Below the pieces are notes generated by a model, which saw nothing but the letters and a program-made list of their open reading frames with translations, ran no database searches and was not told where the DNA came from. From Prevotella sp. (GTDB lineage: Bacteria; Bacteroidota; Bacteroidia; Bacteroidales; Bacteroidaceae), in contig JAFZBK010000018.1 of the NCBI GenBank assembly GCA_017561825.1, positions 1 through 46,885 on the forward strand: DNA of 46,885 nucleotides. Reading direction: 5' to 3'. This document shows, piece by piece, positions 8,901 through 16,339 of the stretch. A program made the position numbers and the translations under genes. Numbering within the stretch: the first letter of the stretch is position 1; each line of letters starts with the position of its first letter.

Positions 8901-9436
8901 GAACTCATACGATGGCGCAAAGGAAGGTGGATGACTTGTGAGGTGGGAGCTACATCAGCAACCTTTCCCCAAAGGAAATCGCTGGCCTCATATCCTGCCA
9001 TGGCATTGACCGTTCCAGTTGTGCTTTGGTCTGCTCGTACTTCAAAATTCCAATGTTTGATATCTTCAGGGGCTGTTTGCGAATAGGGGTAATAACCATA
9101 AATGTCGATATGAGTATTGTTGTCGCGCCAATAAACATCATAGGCAGGTTTCCAATAAAGGTTAGAAGCGTCAAAGGTATGTTGTACGTTGTCGCCACGA
9201 TTGCCAGTTCCAAGCAGGGTTCCTGGTTGTGTGCCGTTGTAGTCAACGAAATAAACACCTATGGCATCCCCATGGGCGAAGCCGTTGTCATTAGCACGTG
9301 TCTGATAGACCTGTTCGATTTCTCCACTAAGCAGAATCTTCCCTGCCTGATTTGTATTCGACTTGTCTTCATCGTAATCAGAGCACCCCAATATGACAGA
9401 CACTGCCAGTAATATAATAGGAATTTGAACTTTCAT
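5969..9436 (-). CDS. Fimbrillin/LRR/BACON/M64-metallopeptidase fusion lipoprotein
   Basis: A 1155-residue surface lipoprotein (lipobox VILGC, Cys18). Four modules are visible. Residues of about 35-310 are a fimbrillin-like domain (TRANDNGF, YGYYPY, ASDFLWG, RHRMSSI). Residues of about 320-715 are BspA-type LRR_5 repeats. Residues of about 725-810 are a BACON-like domain (WEIQSMPDWCDLSQKSGSGK). Residues of about 820-1110 are a peptidase M64-like domain (GGINIVLVGDGY, then HEAGGHGFGKLADEY at 979-993). M64 is the IgA-peptidase family of zinc metalloproteases. The zinc motif here reads HEAGGH, one residue longer than HExxH. After the M64 domain comes a Cys cluster (DMCGCSCCGH). The combination suggests an adhesin that carries its own protease. 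It is the second gene of the operon, 14 bases after the small lipoprotein gene. Confidence 0.88.
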   Translation of the reverse strand: MKVQIPIILLAVSVILGCSDYDEDKSNTNQAGKILLSGEIEQVYQTRANDNGFAHGDAIGVYFVDYNGTQPGTLLGTGNRGDNVQHTFDASNLYWKPAYDVYWRDNNTHIDIYGYYPYSQTAPEDIKHWNFEVRADQSTTGTVNAMAGYEASDFLWGKVADVAPTSQVIHLPLRHRMSSICIELIEGSGFTAGEYASLDKNVLVKNTCRTAIIDMSTGSVTPSSKTNETGIIPYLHNAKYRCVVVPQIIDAGEVFLAFNIGGMPYSFKKEEPFEFVQGKMHIFTIRIDKKAGEGKYKLTLISSSITAWENDDVSHDATMKEYVIVNSTAGHLKDSVMAVSKDYTQLCNLKIIGKVNNHDFIFLRDEMSMLQSLNMKEMEMVQTDGKYKIPDGALSGKSTLQRIVLPDKLHIIGSDAFSGCTNLTGSLIVPEGVTRIESGAFNSCRGYNGTLSLPSTLEHIGYQAFCDVGFTCELKFPENVTYIGDYAFFQNRNLYGEIRFPSHLQYLGQGAFEGCQNISGSIEIPQSITEVRGNLFFGCEHLNGILTLHDGITSINSNAFRGTSLRGNLILPKNLVSLGEGAFYGCDFSGELKLPRNLAAISNFAFANNWRLTGIIEIPEDVVSIGGGAFLNCRSLEGIIFNQNLENIGYSGLEGSNETAGAFENCYGINSIICKSIIPPYVQDGAFNGVPKDNFALEVPESYIHLYRSENGWREFKRIAAHHELVCRPSMACAINTTAKRTLLLDAEGDWEIQSMPDWCDLSQKSGSGKTELTLTIKQMPSGSESRTGNIVFRLKNKDYTHQCTVNQYDYQYGEDEVVNLQQATRGSKGGINIVLVGDGYNGKDISEGLYMEDMLQAMEYFFDIEPYKTYRDYFNVNTAIAVSPENGIGTINAIRYNRFETSFAGGVGLRADQDAIVDYALHIPSVNEKNINQTLIIVIPNTTEYGGISYLYESGTAIAFCPKSAYGYPFDFRGVIQHEAGGHGFGKLADEYIYHNAFIDMCGCSCCGHVDAVLGAKALGWYDNIDVTGKIHDVTWSHLIFDSRYNNIVDMFEGAFMHSRGVYRSEPNSCMNNDIPYYNTISRESIVRRIKSYAGETFSFEDFVRNDCRDVTVTTRSVVSPWIGSNFYRSQHKPVIIKGSPVSRRKNTNSKRRM

Positions 9437-9450
9437 GTCGTTGGGTTTAT

Positions 9451-9693
9451 TTATTCTGCAGTTCCTCCGTTGTCATCTTTGTCATTCTCCCATGAGCCAT
9501 AGTCAACGCTTAATCCGTTGGAAACATCCCGAATGGAGTCATTTCCTGTTGAGTCTCCTTTTTCTTCAGGAGATGCAGGTATCGAATCATTTATTACTAC
9601 AGAAGGTATGGGAGGCACTACCTCTTCTCTAGAGCAAGAAGTGACTAATATGATGGCGAATAATGCTGTCAGTATGATATACAGATTCTTCAT
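9451..9693 (-). CDS. Small lipoprotein, first gene of the surface operon
   Basis: An 80-residue protein from the ATG at 9693, with signal peptide MKNLYIILTALFAIILVTSC and Cys20 as lipidation site. The mature part is acidic and rich in Pro, Ser and Asp. It ends DYGSWENDKDDNGG. The WEND motif resembles the end of the fimbrillin-like domain in the next gene (ITAWENDD), so it may be a remnant of a fimbrillin domain or a small accessory subunit. A TATATTTG promoter element lies about 28 bases upstream, making this the operon leader. Confidence 0.65.
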   Translation of the reverse strand: MKNLYIILTALFAIILVTSCSREEVVPPIPSVVINDSIPASPEEKGDSTGNDSIRDVSNGLSVDYGSWENDKDDNGGTAE

Positions 9694-9720
9694 GTTCTGA
9701 TGACCCTGTTGTTTACGGTG

Positions 9721-9728
9721 CAAATATA
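9721..9728 (-). promoter_or_regulatory. -7 element of the surface operon
   Basis: The reverse strand reads TATATTTG, a match to the Bacteroidetes -7 consensus TAnnTTTG, 28 bases upstream of the ATG at 9693. No clean TTTG is present at the expected -33 distance. The surrounding sequence is very AT-rich. Confidence 0.55.
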
Positions 9729-9912
9729 CATAAAAAAGATGAAATAATGATAGCTAAAAATAAAAAACAAAGATACCACATAAACTCAATCGAAGTCACG
9801 TTCTTGCACATTACCCCGAATGAGTGTGCAATATCATGTTCTCTTTGTGACTGATTTACAAGTAAAAGCATAAAAAAAGTAAATCTTTCTGTTCTAAATC
9901 GAAAAAGTTTTG

Positions 9913-9920
9913 TACCTTTG
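9913..9920 (+). promoter_or_regulatory. -7 element of the DUF177-rpmF-fabH operon
   Basis: TACCTTTG matches TAnnTTTG and lies 20 bases upstream of the DUF177 ATG at 9941. The nearest -33-like sequence (TTTC at 9886-9889) is about 23 bases away, slightly too far. It is divergent from the surface-operon promoter at 9721-9728. Confidence 0.5.
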
Positions 9921-9940
9921 CAACCCAAATATGCTTTGAA

Positions 9941-10468
9941 ATGTGCAGTTTAGAGTCTTTTAAGATAGATCTGAAAGGGTTGAAAGAAGACGTGACAGTC
10001 TTGGAATACAACCTTGACGAGCAGTTTTTTAAGGCGATGGACAGCACGGAAGTGAACGGTGGAGACGTGCAAGTGTCAGTGTCTATACGCAAGGCTACTG
10101 GCTATTTTGAGCTTCATTTTCAAGTCCGTGGCACAGTAGCTGTTCCTTGTAATCTTTGTTTAGACGACATGGAGCAGCCAGTCGAGACGGATCACCGTCT
10201 CGTGGCAAAGTTTGGAGCAGAAAACTCAGAGGAAGACGATGTCGTGACAGTGAATGAGGACGAAGGAATACTCGATCTGTCATGGCTTGTCTATGAGTTG
10301 ATAGTATTGGCTATCCCCATCAGGCATGTACATGCACCTGGCAAGTGCAATGCAGCCATGATGCATGCTCTGGAAGAGCACTCAACTGACCGAAGCAGTG
10401 ATGAGGAGTCCAACCAGTCTATTGACCCCCGATGGGAGAAACTGGCAACTTTAAACATTAAAGATTAA
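9941..10468 (+). CDS. DUF177 (YceD-like) protein
   Basis: A 175-residue member of the DUF177/YceD family, which is found next to rpmF in most bacteria and has been linked to 23S rRNA or L32 metabolism. The family core VRGTVAVPCNLCLDDM contains C70xxC73. An acidic stretch follows (EEDDVVTVNEDEG), then LDLSWLVYELIVLAIP, which matches the family's second conserved block. The gene starts the housekeeping operon and is followed by rpmF. Its final codons (LNIKD plus stop) are encoded by a 7-bp-period repeat array that continues into the spacer, so the natural C-terminus has probably been altered by the repeat. Confidence 0.9.
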   Translation: MCSLESFKIDLKGLKEDVTVLEYNLDEQFFKAMDSTEVNGGDVQVSVSIRKATGYFELHFQVRGTVAVPCNLCLDDMEQPVETDHRLVAKFGAENSEEDDVVTVNEDEGILDLSWLVYELIVLAIPIRHVHAPGKCNAAMMHALEEHSTDRSSDEESNQSIDPRWEKLATLNIKD

Positions 10469-10491
10469 AGATTAAACATTAAAAATTAAAG
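10455..10491. repeat. Heptad array H1, ATTAAAG type
   Basis: Five consecutive 7-bp units (ACATTAA, AGATTAA, AGATTAA, ACATTAA, AAATTAA) followed by AG. The first units encode the C-terminus and TAA stop of the DUF177 protein, and the rest fills the gap to rpmF. Confidence 0.8.
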
Positions 10492-10501
10492 TAATAGAAT
10501 T

Positions 10502-10690
10502 ATGGCACATCCTAAAAGAAGACAGTCAAAGACTCGTACAGCTAAGAGAAGAACTCATGACAAGGCAGTAGCTCCCACATTGGCTATTTGTCCTAACTGC
10601 GGTGCTTATCATATCTATCACACCGTATGTCCGACTTGTGGCTACTATCGCGGCAAGATCGCAATTGTAATGGATGAAGTAGCTGAATAA
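10502..10690 (+). CDS. rpmF: 50S ribosomal protein L32
   Basis: A 62-residue protein of normal L32 length. It starts [20 protein letters not shown], the basic rRNA-binding N-terminus of L32. It has a zinc-ribbon with C30xxC33 and C43xxC46, so this is the zinc-binding form. It sits between DUF177 and fabH in the usual order. Its TAA stop overlaps the fabH ATG by one base (TAATG). Confidence 0.97.
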   Translation: MAHPKRRQSKTRTAKRRTHDKAVAPTLAICPNCGAYHIYHTVCPTCGYYRGKIAIVMDEVAE

Positions 10691-11691
10691 TGGAGAAAAT
10701 CAACGCAATAATCACTGGCGTAGGTGGATACGTTCCCGATTACGTTCTGAACAACGATGAACTGTCGAGGATGGTTGATACCAACGACGAGTGGATTATG
10801 ACGCGTGTAGGCATCAAAGAACGCCGAATTCTTAACGAAGAAGGTCTGGGTACCAGCTATATGGCGCGCAAGGCTGCCAAGCAGTTGTTGCAGAAGACAG
10901 GTGTGGATCCAGATACCATTGATGCGCTGATCGTTGCTACTTCCTCGGCAGACTACAAGTTCCCCTCAACCGCCAGCATCGTGCTGGGTAAGCTCGGGTT
11001 GAAGAATGCTTTTGCGTTTGACTACTGGGGAGCCTGCTGCGGTTTCTTGTTTGCCCTCGATGTGGCAGCCTCGATGATTCAAAGCGGCCGTTACAAGAGA
11101 ATCATCTTGATCGGTGCTGATAAGATGTCATCGATGGTTGACTACATGGACCGGCAGACTTGTCCGCTCTTTGGCGACGGAGCAGCTGCAGTCTTGCTGG
11201 AAGCTTCGACAGAACAGAACATCGGCGTGATGGACAGCTATCTTCGGGCAGATGGGAAAGGTCTTCCCTTCCTGCATATGAAGGCTGGTGGCAGTGTTTG
11301 TCCTCCGAGTCATTTCACCGTGGATCATCGTCTGCACTACCTCTACCAAGAGGGTAGGACGGTTTTCCGCTATGCTGTGACAAGTATGAGTGACGACTGT
11401 GCGCTGATAGCTGAACGCAATGGTCTGAATAAGGACAATATCCGTTTCGTTGTTCCTCATCAAGCCAACATTCGTATTATCGAAGCTGTGGCAAAACGCT
11501 TGGAACTGACGATGGACAAGGTGCTGGTGAACATTGAGCATTTCGGTAACACAAGTGCTGCATCCATACCACTCGCTCTTTGGGAGAATGAAAGTTTACT
11601 AAAGAAAGGCGACAATCTGGTCTTAACAGCCTTCGGTGCTGGCTTCGTTCATGGTGCCAGCTACCTGAAATGGGCTTACGACAGTGAATGA
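10690..11691 (+). CDS. fabH: Beta-ketoacyl-ACP synthase III
   Basis: A 333-residue KAS III enzyme. It condenses an acyl-CoA starter with malonyl-ACP to begin type II fatty acid synthesis in the cytoplasm. The catalytic triad is visible: Cys116 in GACCGF, His257 in VPHQAN and Asn287 in GNTSAAS. The N-terminus ([18 protein letters not shown]) and [14 protein letters not shown] are typical. The length is normal. The start codon overlaps the rpmF stop, giving translational coupling in the DUF177-rpmF-fabH unit. Confidence 0.97.
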   Translation: MEKINAIITGVGGYVPDYVLNNDELSRMVDTNDEWIMTRVGIKERRILNEEGLGTSYMARKAAKQLLQKTGVDPDTIDALIVATSSADYKFPSTASIVLGKLGLKNAFAFDYWGACCGFLFALDVAASMIQSGRYKRIILIGADKMSSMVDYMDRQTCPLFGDGAAAVLLEASTEQNIGVMDSYLRADGKGLPFLHMKAGGSVCPPSHFTVDHRLHYLYQEGRTVFRYAVTSMSDDCALIAERNGLNKDNIRFVVPHQANIRIIEAVAKRLELTMDKVLVNIEHFGNTSAASIPLALWENESLLKKGDNLVLTAFGAGFVHGASYLKWAYDSE

Positions 11692-11717
11692 AAAGTGAAG
11701 CGTTAAAGTAAAGAATA

Positions 11718-12644
11718 ATGCATAAGGCAGGATTTGTCAATATCGTTGGCAATCCCAACGTAGGTAAAAGTACGCTCATGAACCAGTTGGTTGGTGAGCG
11801 TATTTCAATTGCGACGTTTAAGGCGCAAACGACTCGTCATCGTATCATGGGTATTGTGAATACCGATGATATGCAGATCGTGTTCAGTGATACGCCTGGT
11901 GTTCTGAAGCCCAATTACAAGCTTCAGGAGTCGATGCTTGCCTTTTCGGAAAGTGCATTGGCTGATGCTGATGTGCTGCTCTACGTGACCGACGTGGTGG
12001 AGAATCCGGAAAAGAACATGGAGTTCTTGGAGAAGGTGCAGAAGATGAAGATTCCCGTGATCCTGCTGATCAATAAGATTGATGAGCTGGGTAACCAGAC
12101 TGGCGAAACGGGTAAAAAGAAGGTTGGTTCTACTAGCCAGGCTAAATTGAACAGCTTGGTGGAGAAGTGGCACTCGTTGTTGCCCAATGCGGAAATCCTT
12201 CCCATTTCGGCCAAGAACAAGTTCGGCGTGGATGTGCTGCTGAAGCGCATCCAGGAGTTGCTGCCTGAGAGTCCTGCTTATTTCGATAAAGACCAGCTCA
12301 CTGATAAACCAGCGCGGTTCTTTGTCTCGGAGATCATCCGCGAGAAGATCCTGCTGTACTACGACAAGGAGATACCCTATTCTGTGGAGGTGAGCGTGGA
12401 GAGCTTCAAGGAAACCGAGAAGAACATCCACATCCGTGCTATCATCTATGTGGAACGCGACTCGCAGAAGGGAATCATCATCGGTCATCAAGGCATTGCC
12501 CTGAAAAAGGTTGGTGCTGAATCCCGCAAGGCGTTGGAGCGCTTCTTCGGTAAACCGATTTTCTTGGAAACCTTTGTAAAGGTGGATAAAGACTGGCGCT
12601 CATCGCAGCGTGAACTCAATCATTTCGGATATAATCCTGATTGA
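11718..12644 (+). CDS. era: GTPase Era
   Basis: A 308-residue GTPase that binds 16S rRNA and assists maturation of the 30S subunit. G1 is GNPNVGKST at residues 11-19, G3 is DTPG near residue 58, and G4 is NKID near residue 118. The C-terminal KH domain (about 200-290) includes the family motif [15 protein letters not shown]. It lies 26 bases after fabH and 31 bases before der, probably in the same operon. An insertion of about 10 residues after G4 ([13 protein letters not shown]) is modest and loop-like. Confidence 0.97.
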   Translation: MHKAGFVNIVGNPNVGKSTLMNQLVGERISIATFKAQTTRHRIMGIVNTDDMQIVFSDTPGVLKPNYKLQESMLAFSESALADADVLLYVTDVVENPEKNMEFLEKVQKMKIPVILLINKIDELGNQTGETGKKKVGSTSQAKLNSLVEKWHSLLPNAEILPISAKNKFGVDVLLKRIQELLPESPAYFDKDQLTDKPARFFVSEIIREKILLYYDKEIPYSVEVSVESFKETEKNIHIRAIIYVERDSQKGIIIGHQGIALKKVGAESRKALERFFGKPIFLETFVKVDKDWRSSQRELNHFGYNPD

Positions 12645-12675
12645 TGTATTTTGTTTACACTCAAAAAGTATTATT

Positions 12676-13989
12676 ATGGCATTAGTAGCAATCGTAGGAC
12701 GCCCGAACGTGGGTAAGAGTACGCTTTTTAACCGCTTAACCAAGAGTCGCCGCGCTATTGTTAGCGAGGAGGCCGGCACCACGCGCGACCGCCAGTATGG
12801 CAAGTGCGAGTGGAATGGTAAGGAGTTTTCCGTAGTGGATACTGGCGGATGGGTGGTGAACTCTGACGATATCTTTGAGGAGGAGATCCGGAAGCAGGTA
12901 ATGGTTGCCACGGAAGAAGCCGATATGGTGCTGTTCCTTGTGGATGCCCAGAACGGTCTGACCGACTGGGATGAGGACGTGGCTGCTATCTTGCGCCGTT
13001 CCAAGCTCCCTGTGATCCTGGTCGTTAACAAGGTTGACAACAACAACCAGTATTACGATTCCTATGAGTTCTACAAGTTAGGATTGGGTGATCCGCAGTG
13101 CATCAGTTCTGCTTCAGGAAGCGGTACGGGTGACTTGCTTGACATGGTGTTGGAGAAGCTTCAGGGTGTAAAAGATGAGACGGATATTGAAGATGGTATT
13201 CCCCGCTTTGCCGTGGTAGGACGTCCGAACGTGGGTAAGAGCAGTATCATCAATGCCTTTATCGGAGAGGATCGTCATATCGTGACGGATATCGCAGGAA
13301 CCACGCGTGACAGTATCTATACCCGTTACGACAAGTTCGGTTTCGATTTCTATCTGGTAGATACCGCAGGTATCCGCAGAAAGAACAAGGTGTCGGAAGA
13401 CCTGGAGTTCTACAGTGTGATGCGTTCTATCCGTGCCATCGAGAACAGTGATGTGTGTATCCTGATGATTGATGCCACCCGTGGTATTGAGACACAGGAT
13501 ATGAACATCTTCCAGCTGATTCAGAAGAACCACAAATCATTGGTGGTTGTGGTGAACAAGTGGGATCTGGTGGAAGATAAGAGTCAGATAGCCGTGAAGT
13601 TCTTCGAAGAGGCTATTCGTAAACGTATGGCCCCGTTCACGGATTTCCCCATCGTATTTGCCTCTGCTATAACCAAACAGCGTATCTTCAAGGTGCTGGA
13701 AACGGCTAAGCAGGTGTATCTGAACAGAAAAGTGAAGATCGGAACGACGAAGCTCAATGAGGTGATGCTACCTCTTATCGAGGCTACGCCGCCGCCATCC
13801 ATCAAGGGCAAGTACATCAAGATCAAGTATTGTTCGCAGATTCCTGACACGCAGATTCCTTCTTTCGTGTTCTATGCGAATCTGCCACAGTATATCAAAG
13901 AGCCTTATAAGCGTTTCCTGGAGAACAAGATCCGTGAGAACTGGGAACTCACAGGCTCGCCCATCAATATTTTCATCAGACAGAAATAA
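12676..13989 (+). CDS. der: Ribosome assembly GTPase Der (EngA)
   Basis: A 437-residue tandem GTPase needed for 50S subunit assembly. The start is the ATG at 12676 ([16 protein letters not shown]). The reading frame is open upstream into era, but that stretch does not resemble Der. The first G domain carries GRPNVGKST at 8-16 and DTGG. The second carries GRPNVGKSS near 182, DTAG and NKWD. The C-terminal KH-like domain ends with [17 protein letters not shown], as expected. The length is normal. Confidence 0.97.
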   Translation: MALVAIVGRPNVGKSTLFNRLTKSRRAIVSEEAGTTRDRQYGKCEWNGKEFSVVDTGGWVVNSDDIFEEEIRKQVMVATEEADMVLFLVDAQNGLTDWDEDVAAILRRSKLPVILVVNKVDNNNQYYDSYEFYKLGLGDPQCISSASGSGTGDLLDMVLEKLQGVKDETDIEDGIPRFAVVGRPNVGKSSIINAFIGEDRHIVTDIAGTTRDSIYTRYDKFGFDFYLVDTAGIRRKNKVSEDLEFYSVMRSIRAIENSDVCILMIDATRGIETQDMNIFQLIQKNHKSLVVVVNKWDLVEDKSQIAVKFFEEAIRKRMAPFTDFPIVFASAITKQRIFKVLETAKQVYLNRKVKIGTTKLNEVMLPLIEATPPPSIKGKYIKIKYCSQIPDTQIPSFVFYANLPQYIKEPYKRFLENKIRENWELTGSPINIFIRQK

Positions 13990-13994
13990 AATCC

Positions 13995-14390
13995 ATGCGC
14001 AAACTCATCGTCATCACCACCTGCTTCATTCTTGCAGCGGTCATTTCCTGTTCACGCGACAAGAAGGTTGATTTTGCAGCAGCTCATGCGGCGAAAGGCT
14101 ACTATGATCTGTTGATCAAGGAGAAATACGATGAGTTTGTGAATGGAATGAATACCCCTGAACAGATTCCCGACGGTTACCGTCAGCAGTTGGTGGACAA
14201 CGTGCGGATGTTCGTGGGGGAACAGAACCAGGAACATGGCGGCATCCGTGAGGTGCGGGTTGTAAACTGTGTGAACGACAGCGTACAGCCTACAGCCAAT
14301 GCCTTCCTCATGCTTTGCTTCGGCGACAGCACCATTGAAGAGGTGGTAGTACCGATGGTCAAGCATGAGGGGAAATGGCTGATGAAATAA
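13995..14390 (+). CDS. Small NTF2-like (DUF4878-type) lipoprotein
   Basis: A 131-residue lipoprotein with signal peptide MRKLIVITTCFILAAVISC and Cys19 as lipidation site. The mature part (AAKGYYDLLIKEKYDEFVNGM, ending MVKHEGKWLMK) has the helix-then-sheet layout of DUF4878/NTF2-like lipoproteins. Its role is unknown. It starts 5 bases after der and ends 4 bases from the convergent GH13 gene. No hairpin terminator is visible between the two. Confidence 0.8.
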   Translation: MRKLIVITTCFILAAVISCSRDKKVDFAAAHAAKGYYDLLIKEKYDEFVNGMNTPEQIPDGYRQQLVDNVRMFVGEQNQEHGGIREVRVVNCVNDSVQPTANAFLMLCFGDSTIEEVVVPMVKHEGKWLMK

Positions 14391-14394
14391 CTAT

Positions 14395-16302
14395 TTAGTT
14401 GAGTTCCACGATCAGTGTTTGTCTGGGACTGAGTGTCACGTTCTGAGAGAGGTTGATCTTCTGACCAGTGATCACATCCTTACCTTCCTTATTTTTTCCA
14501 ATTACTTCCTGATAACGGGCTACCTCAAGGGTGCCTGACTGTTTTTTGCCATTGATGATGGTCAGCACAGTGTGTCCGCGATGTTGACGGGCAATGACAT
14601 ATACTCCCTTATAGGGGATGAACTGTGTCATGCTACCTTTGATGATGGTCTCGTTGCCCTGGCGCCAGTGGAGCAGTCGGGAGAGCCAGTTGAACATCGC
14701 ATTCTCTTCTTGTGTGCGTCCTTCTGCCGTGAAGGCGTTATGGGTATCGCTGGGGAAACCACCGGGGAAGTCCTTGCGCACATTTCCATCCGTCACCTCT
14801 TTCGTTCCGTTCATCAGAACCTCCGTACCATAGTAAAGCTGTGGGATGCGTTTCACGGTGAGCAACAGGGCCAAAGCCTGTTTCAGGGCCACGGTGTCCT
14901 TGCCGTTTCCGAGGAAGCGGTCTGTGTCATGGTTCTCGATGAAGGCCATCACACTGGAGGGGTTCTGATAGAGGTAATCGTAGCAGAACGAGTTATAGAG
15001 GCGGTTCATACCGTGCCACCAGTCGTCTGTATCCTCGTTCTTCGCCATACTGAGTCGGTCGAAGAAGGCGAAGTCCATCACGGTCTTCAGGTAGCTGTTG
15101 TCACTGCTCAGACGACTGTCCTTTTGCCATGAGGCTGTATAGGCAGGCTCTGTTACCCATGTCTCGCCCACCACGTTGAAGTTGGGATATTCATCATCCA
15201 GCGTTTTCATCCAACGTGCCATACCCTTTGCATCCGCATACGGATAGGTATCCATACGAATGCCGTCGATACCGATGGTCTCAATCCACCAGATGCTGTT
15301 TTGGATGAGATAGGTCATCACATGCTCATTCTTTTGGTTCAGGTCGGGCATGGTAGGTACGAACCAACCTTCAACCGTTTCCTTCAGGTCGATCTTGGAT
15401 GCGTAGGGATCTTTCACAGGAGTAAGCTTATAGCTGGTCTGCAGGAACTGGGTACCTGTGGGATCACTGCTACCCTTCGACTCCTTCAGCCAATCGGGCA
15501 GGTTCAGCCAGTCCTTGGTGGGCATATCCTGTGTCCAAGGATGTTCGAAACCACTGTGGTTGAAGATCATATCCATCACGATCTTCAGTCCTTTGGCATG
15601 TGCCTCATCGATGAGACGACGATAATCCTCATTGCTGCCGAAACGGGGATCAACGCGATAGTAATTCGTGGTGGCATAGCCATGATAGGTGGAGAATCCG
15701 TTCTCGTTATCCGGAGAGTCGTTTTCCAGCACGGGGGTGAACCAAAGCGCTGTGACGCCTAACTCCTTGAAATAGTCGAGATGCTCACGGATACCGTTGA
15801 GGTCGCCACCGTGACGAAGGCTCGGCTGACTGCGGTCTTCGACATACTGACGCATGCCTTTGATCTGTTTCGGGTGATTCGCTCCCTGCGCAAAACGATC
15901 AGGCATGAGCATGTACAGCACATCGGCATTGGTGAAGCCCATTCGCTTCTCTCCGCTCATCTCCCGCTGTTTCAGCAGGTAAGGGATCTTGAACTTTTTC
16001 TTTTGTGTCTTGAATTGTAAAGTCATCGTTCCAGGCTGAGCGTTTCTCACGTTCATGTATACCAGGAGGTAGTTGGGGGAATCGAGGCGTACCAGACTGT
16101 CGATGATCACACCGGGATAATCGGTAGTTACATCTGCCACATCGCGAATGCCCTTGCCATAGACCATTAACTGCACGGAGGAGTTTTTCAGTCCTACGAA
16201 CCAGTTGGTAGGTTCTATCCGGTCGATTACTGTCTTCTTGTCTGCCCCCTTTGCCACAACGCATGTCATCAGGATGGCCATGAATAAGAAAAATCTTCTC
16301 AT
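14395..16302 (-). CDS. SusA-like GH13 neopullulanase/alpha-amylase
   Basis: A 635-residue secreted GH13 enzyme that cleaves alpha-1,4 bonds of starch or maltodextrins. The start is the ATG at 16302 (MRRFFLFMAILMTCVVAKG, signal peptide); two codons upstream is only a TTG. The N-terminal domain (about 25-125, PTNWFVGLKNSSVQLMVYGK) is the cyclomaltodextrinase-type N domain found in SusA. The catalytic residues are D351 (GIRMDTYPYA), E380 (VVGETWV) and D459 (ENHDTDRF). VMDMIFNHSG is the usual region I. The C-terminal beta domain ends TLSPRQTLIVELN. It lies 37 bases downstream of the hybrid regulator on the same strand. A periplasmic location is inferred. Confidence 0.93.
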   Translation of the reverse strand: MRRFFLFMAILMTCVVAKGADKKTVIDRIEPTNWFVGLKNSSVQLMVYGKGIRDVADVTTDYPGVIIDSLVRLDSPNYLLVYMNVRNAQPGTMTLQFKTQKKKFKIPYLLKQREMSGEKRMGFTNADVLYMLMPDRFAQGANHPKQIKGMRQYVEDRSQPSLRHGGDLNGIREHLDYFKELGVTALWFTPVLENDSPDNENGFSTYHGYATTNYYRVDPRFGSNEDYRRLIDEAHAKGLKIVMDMIFNHSGFEHPWTQDMPTKDWLNLPDWLKESKGSSDPTGTQFLQTSYKLTPVKDPYASKIDLKETVEGWFVPTMPDLNQKNEHVMTYLIQNSIWWIETIGIDGIRMDTYPYADAKGMARWMKTLDDEYPNFNVVGETWVTEPAYTASWQKDSRLSSDNSYLKTVMDFAFFDRLSMAKNEDTDDWWHGMNRLYNSFCYDYLYQNPSSVMAFIENHDTDRFLGNGKDTVALKQALALLLTVKRIPQLYYGTEVLMNGTKEVTDGNVRKDFPGGFPSDTHNAFTAEGRTQEENAMFNWLSRLLHWRQGNETIIKGSMTQFIPYKGVYVIARQHRGHTVLTIINGKKQSGTLEVARYQEVIGKNKEGKDVITGQKINLSQNVTLSPRQTLIVELN

Positions 16303-16339
16303 AATCAAAAGTATTAATTGTTAGTATTGTTAGATGCTA

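Noticed and set aside
11805-12491. A 228-codon minus-strand frame opposite era
   Set aside because: His/Leu-rich composition typical of a shadow frame, and it lies wholly inside the well-supported era gene.
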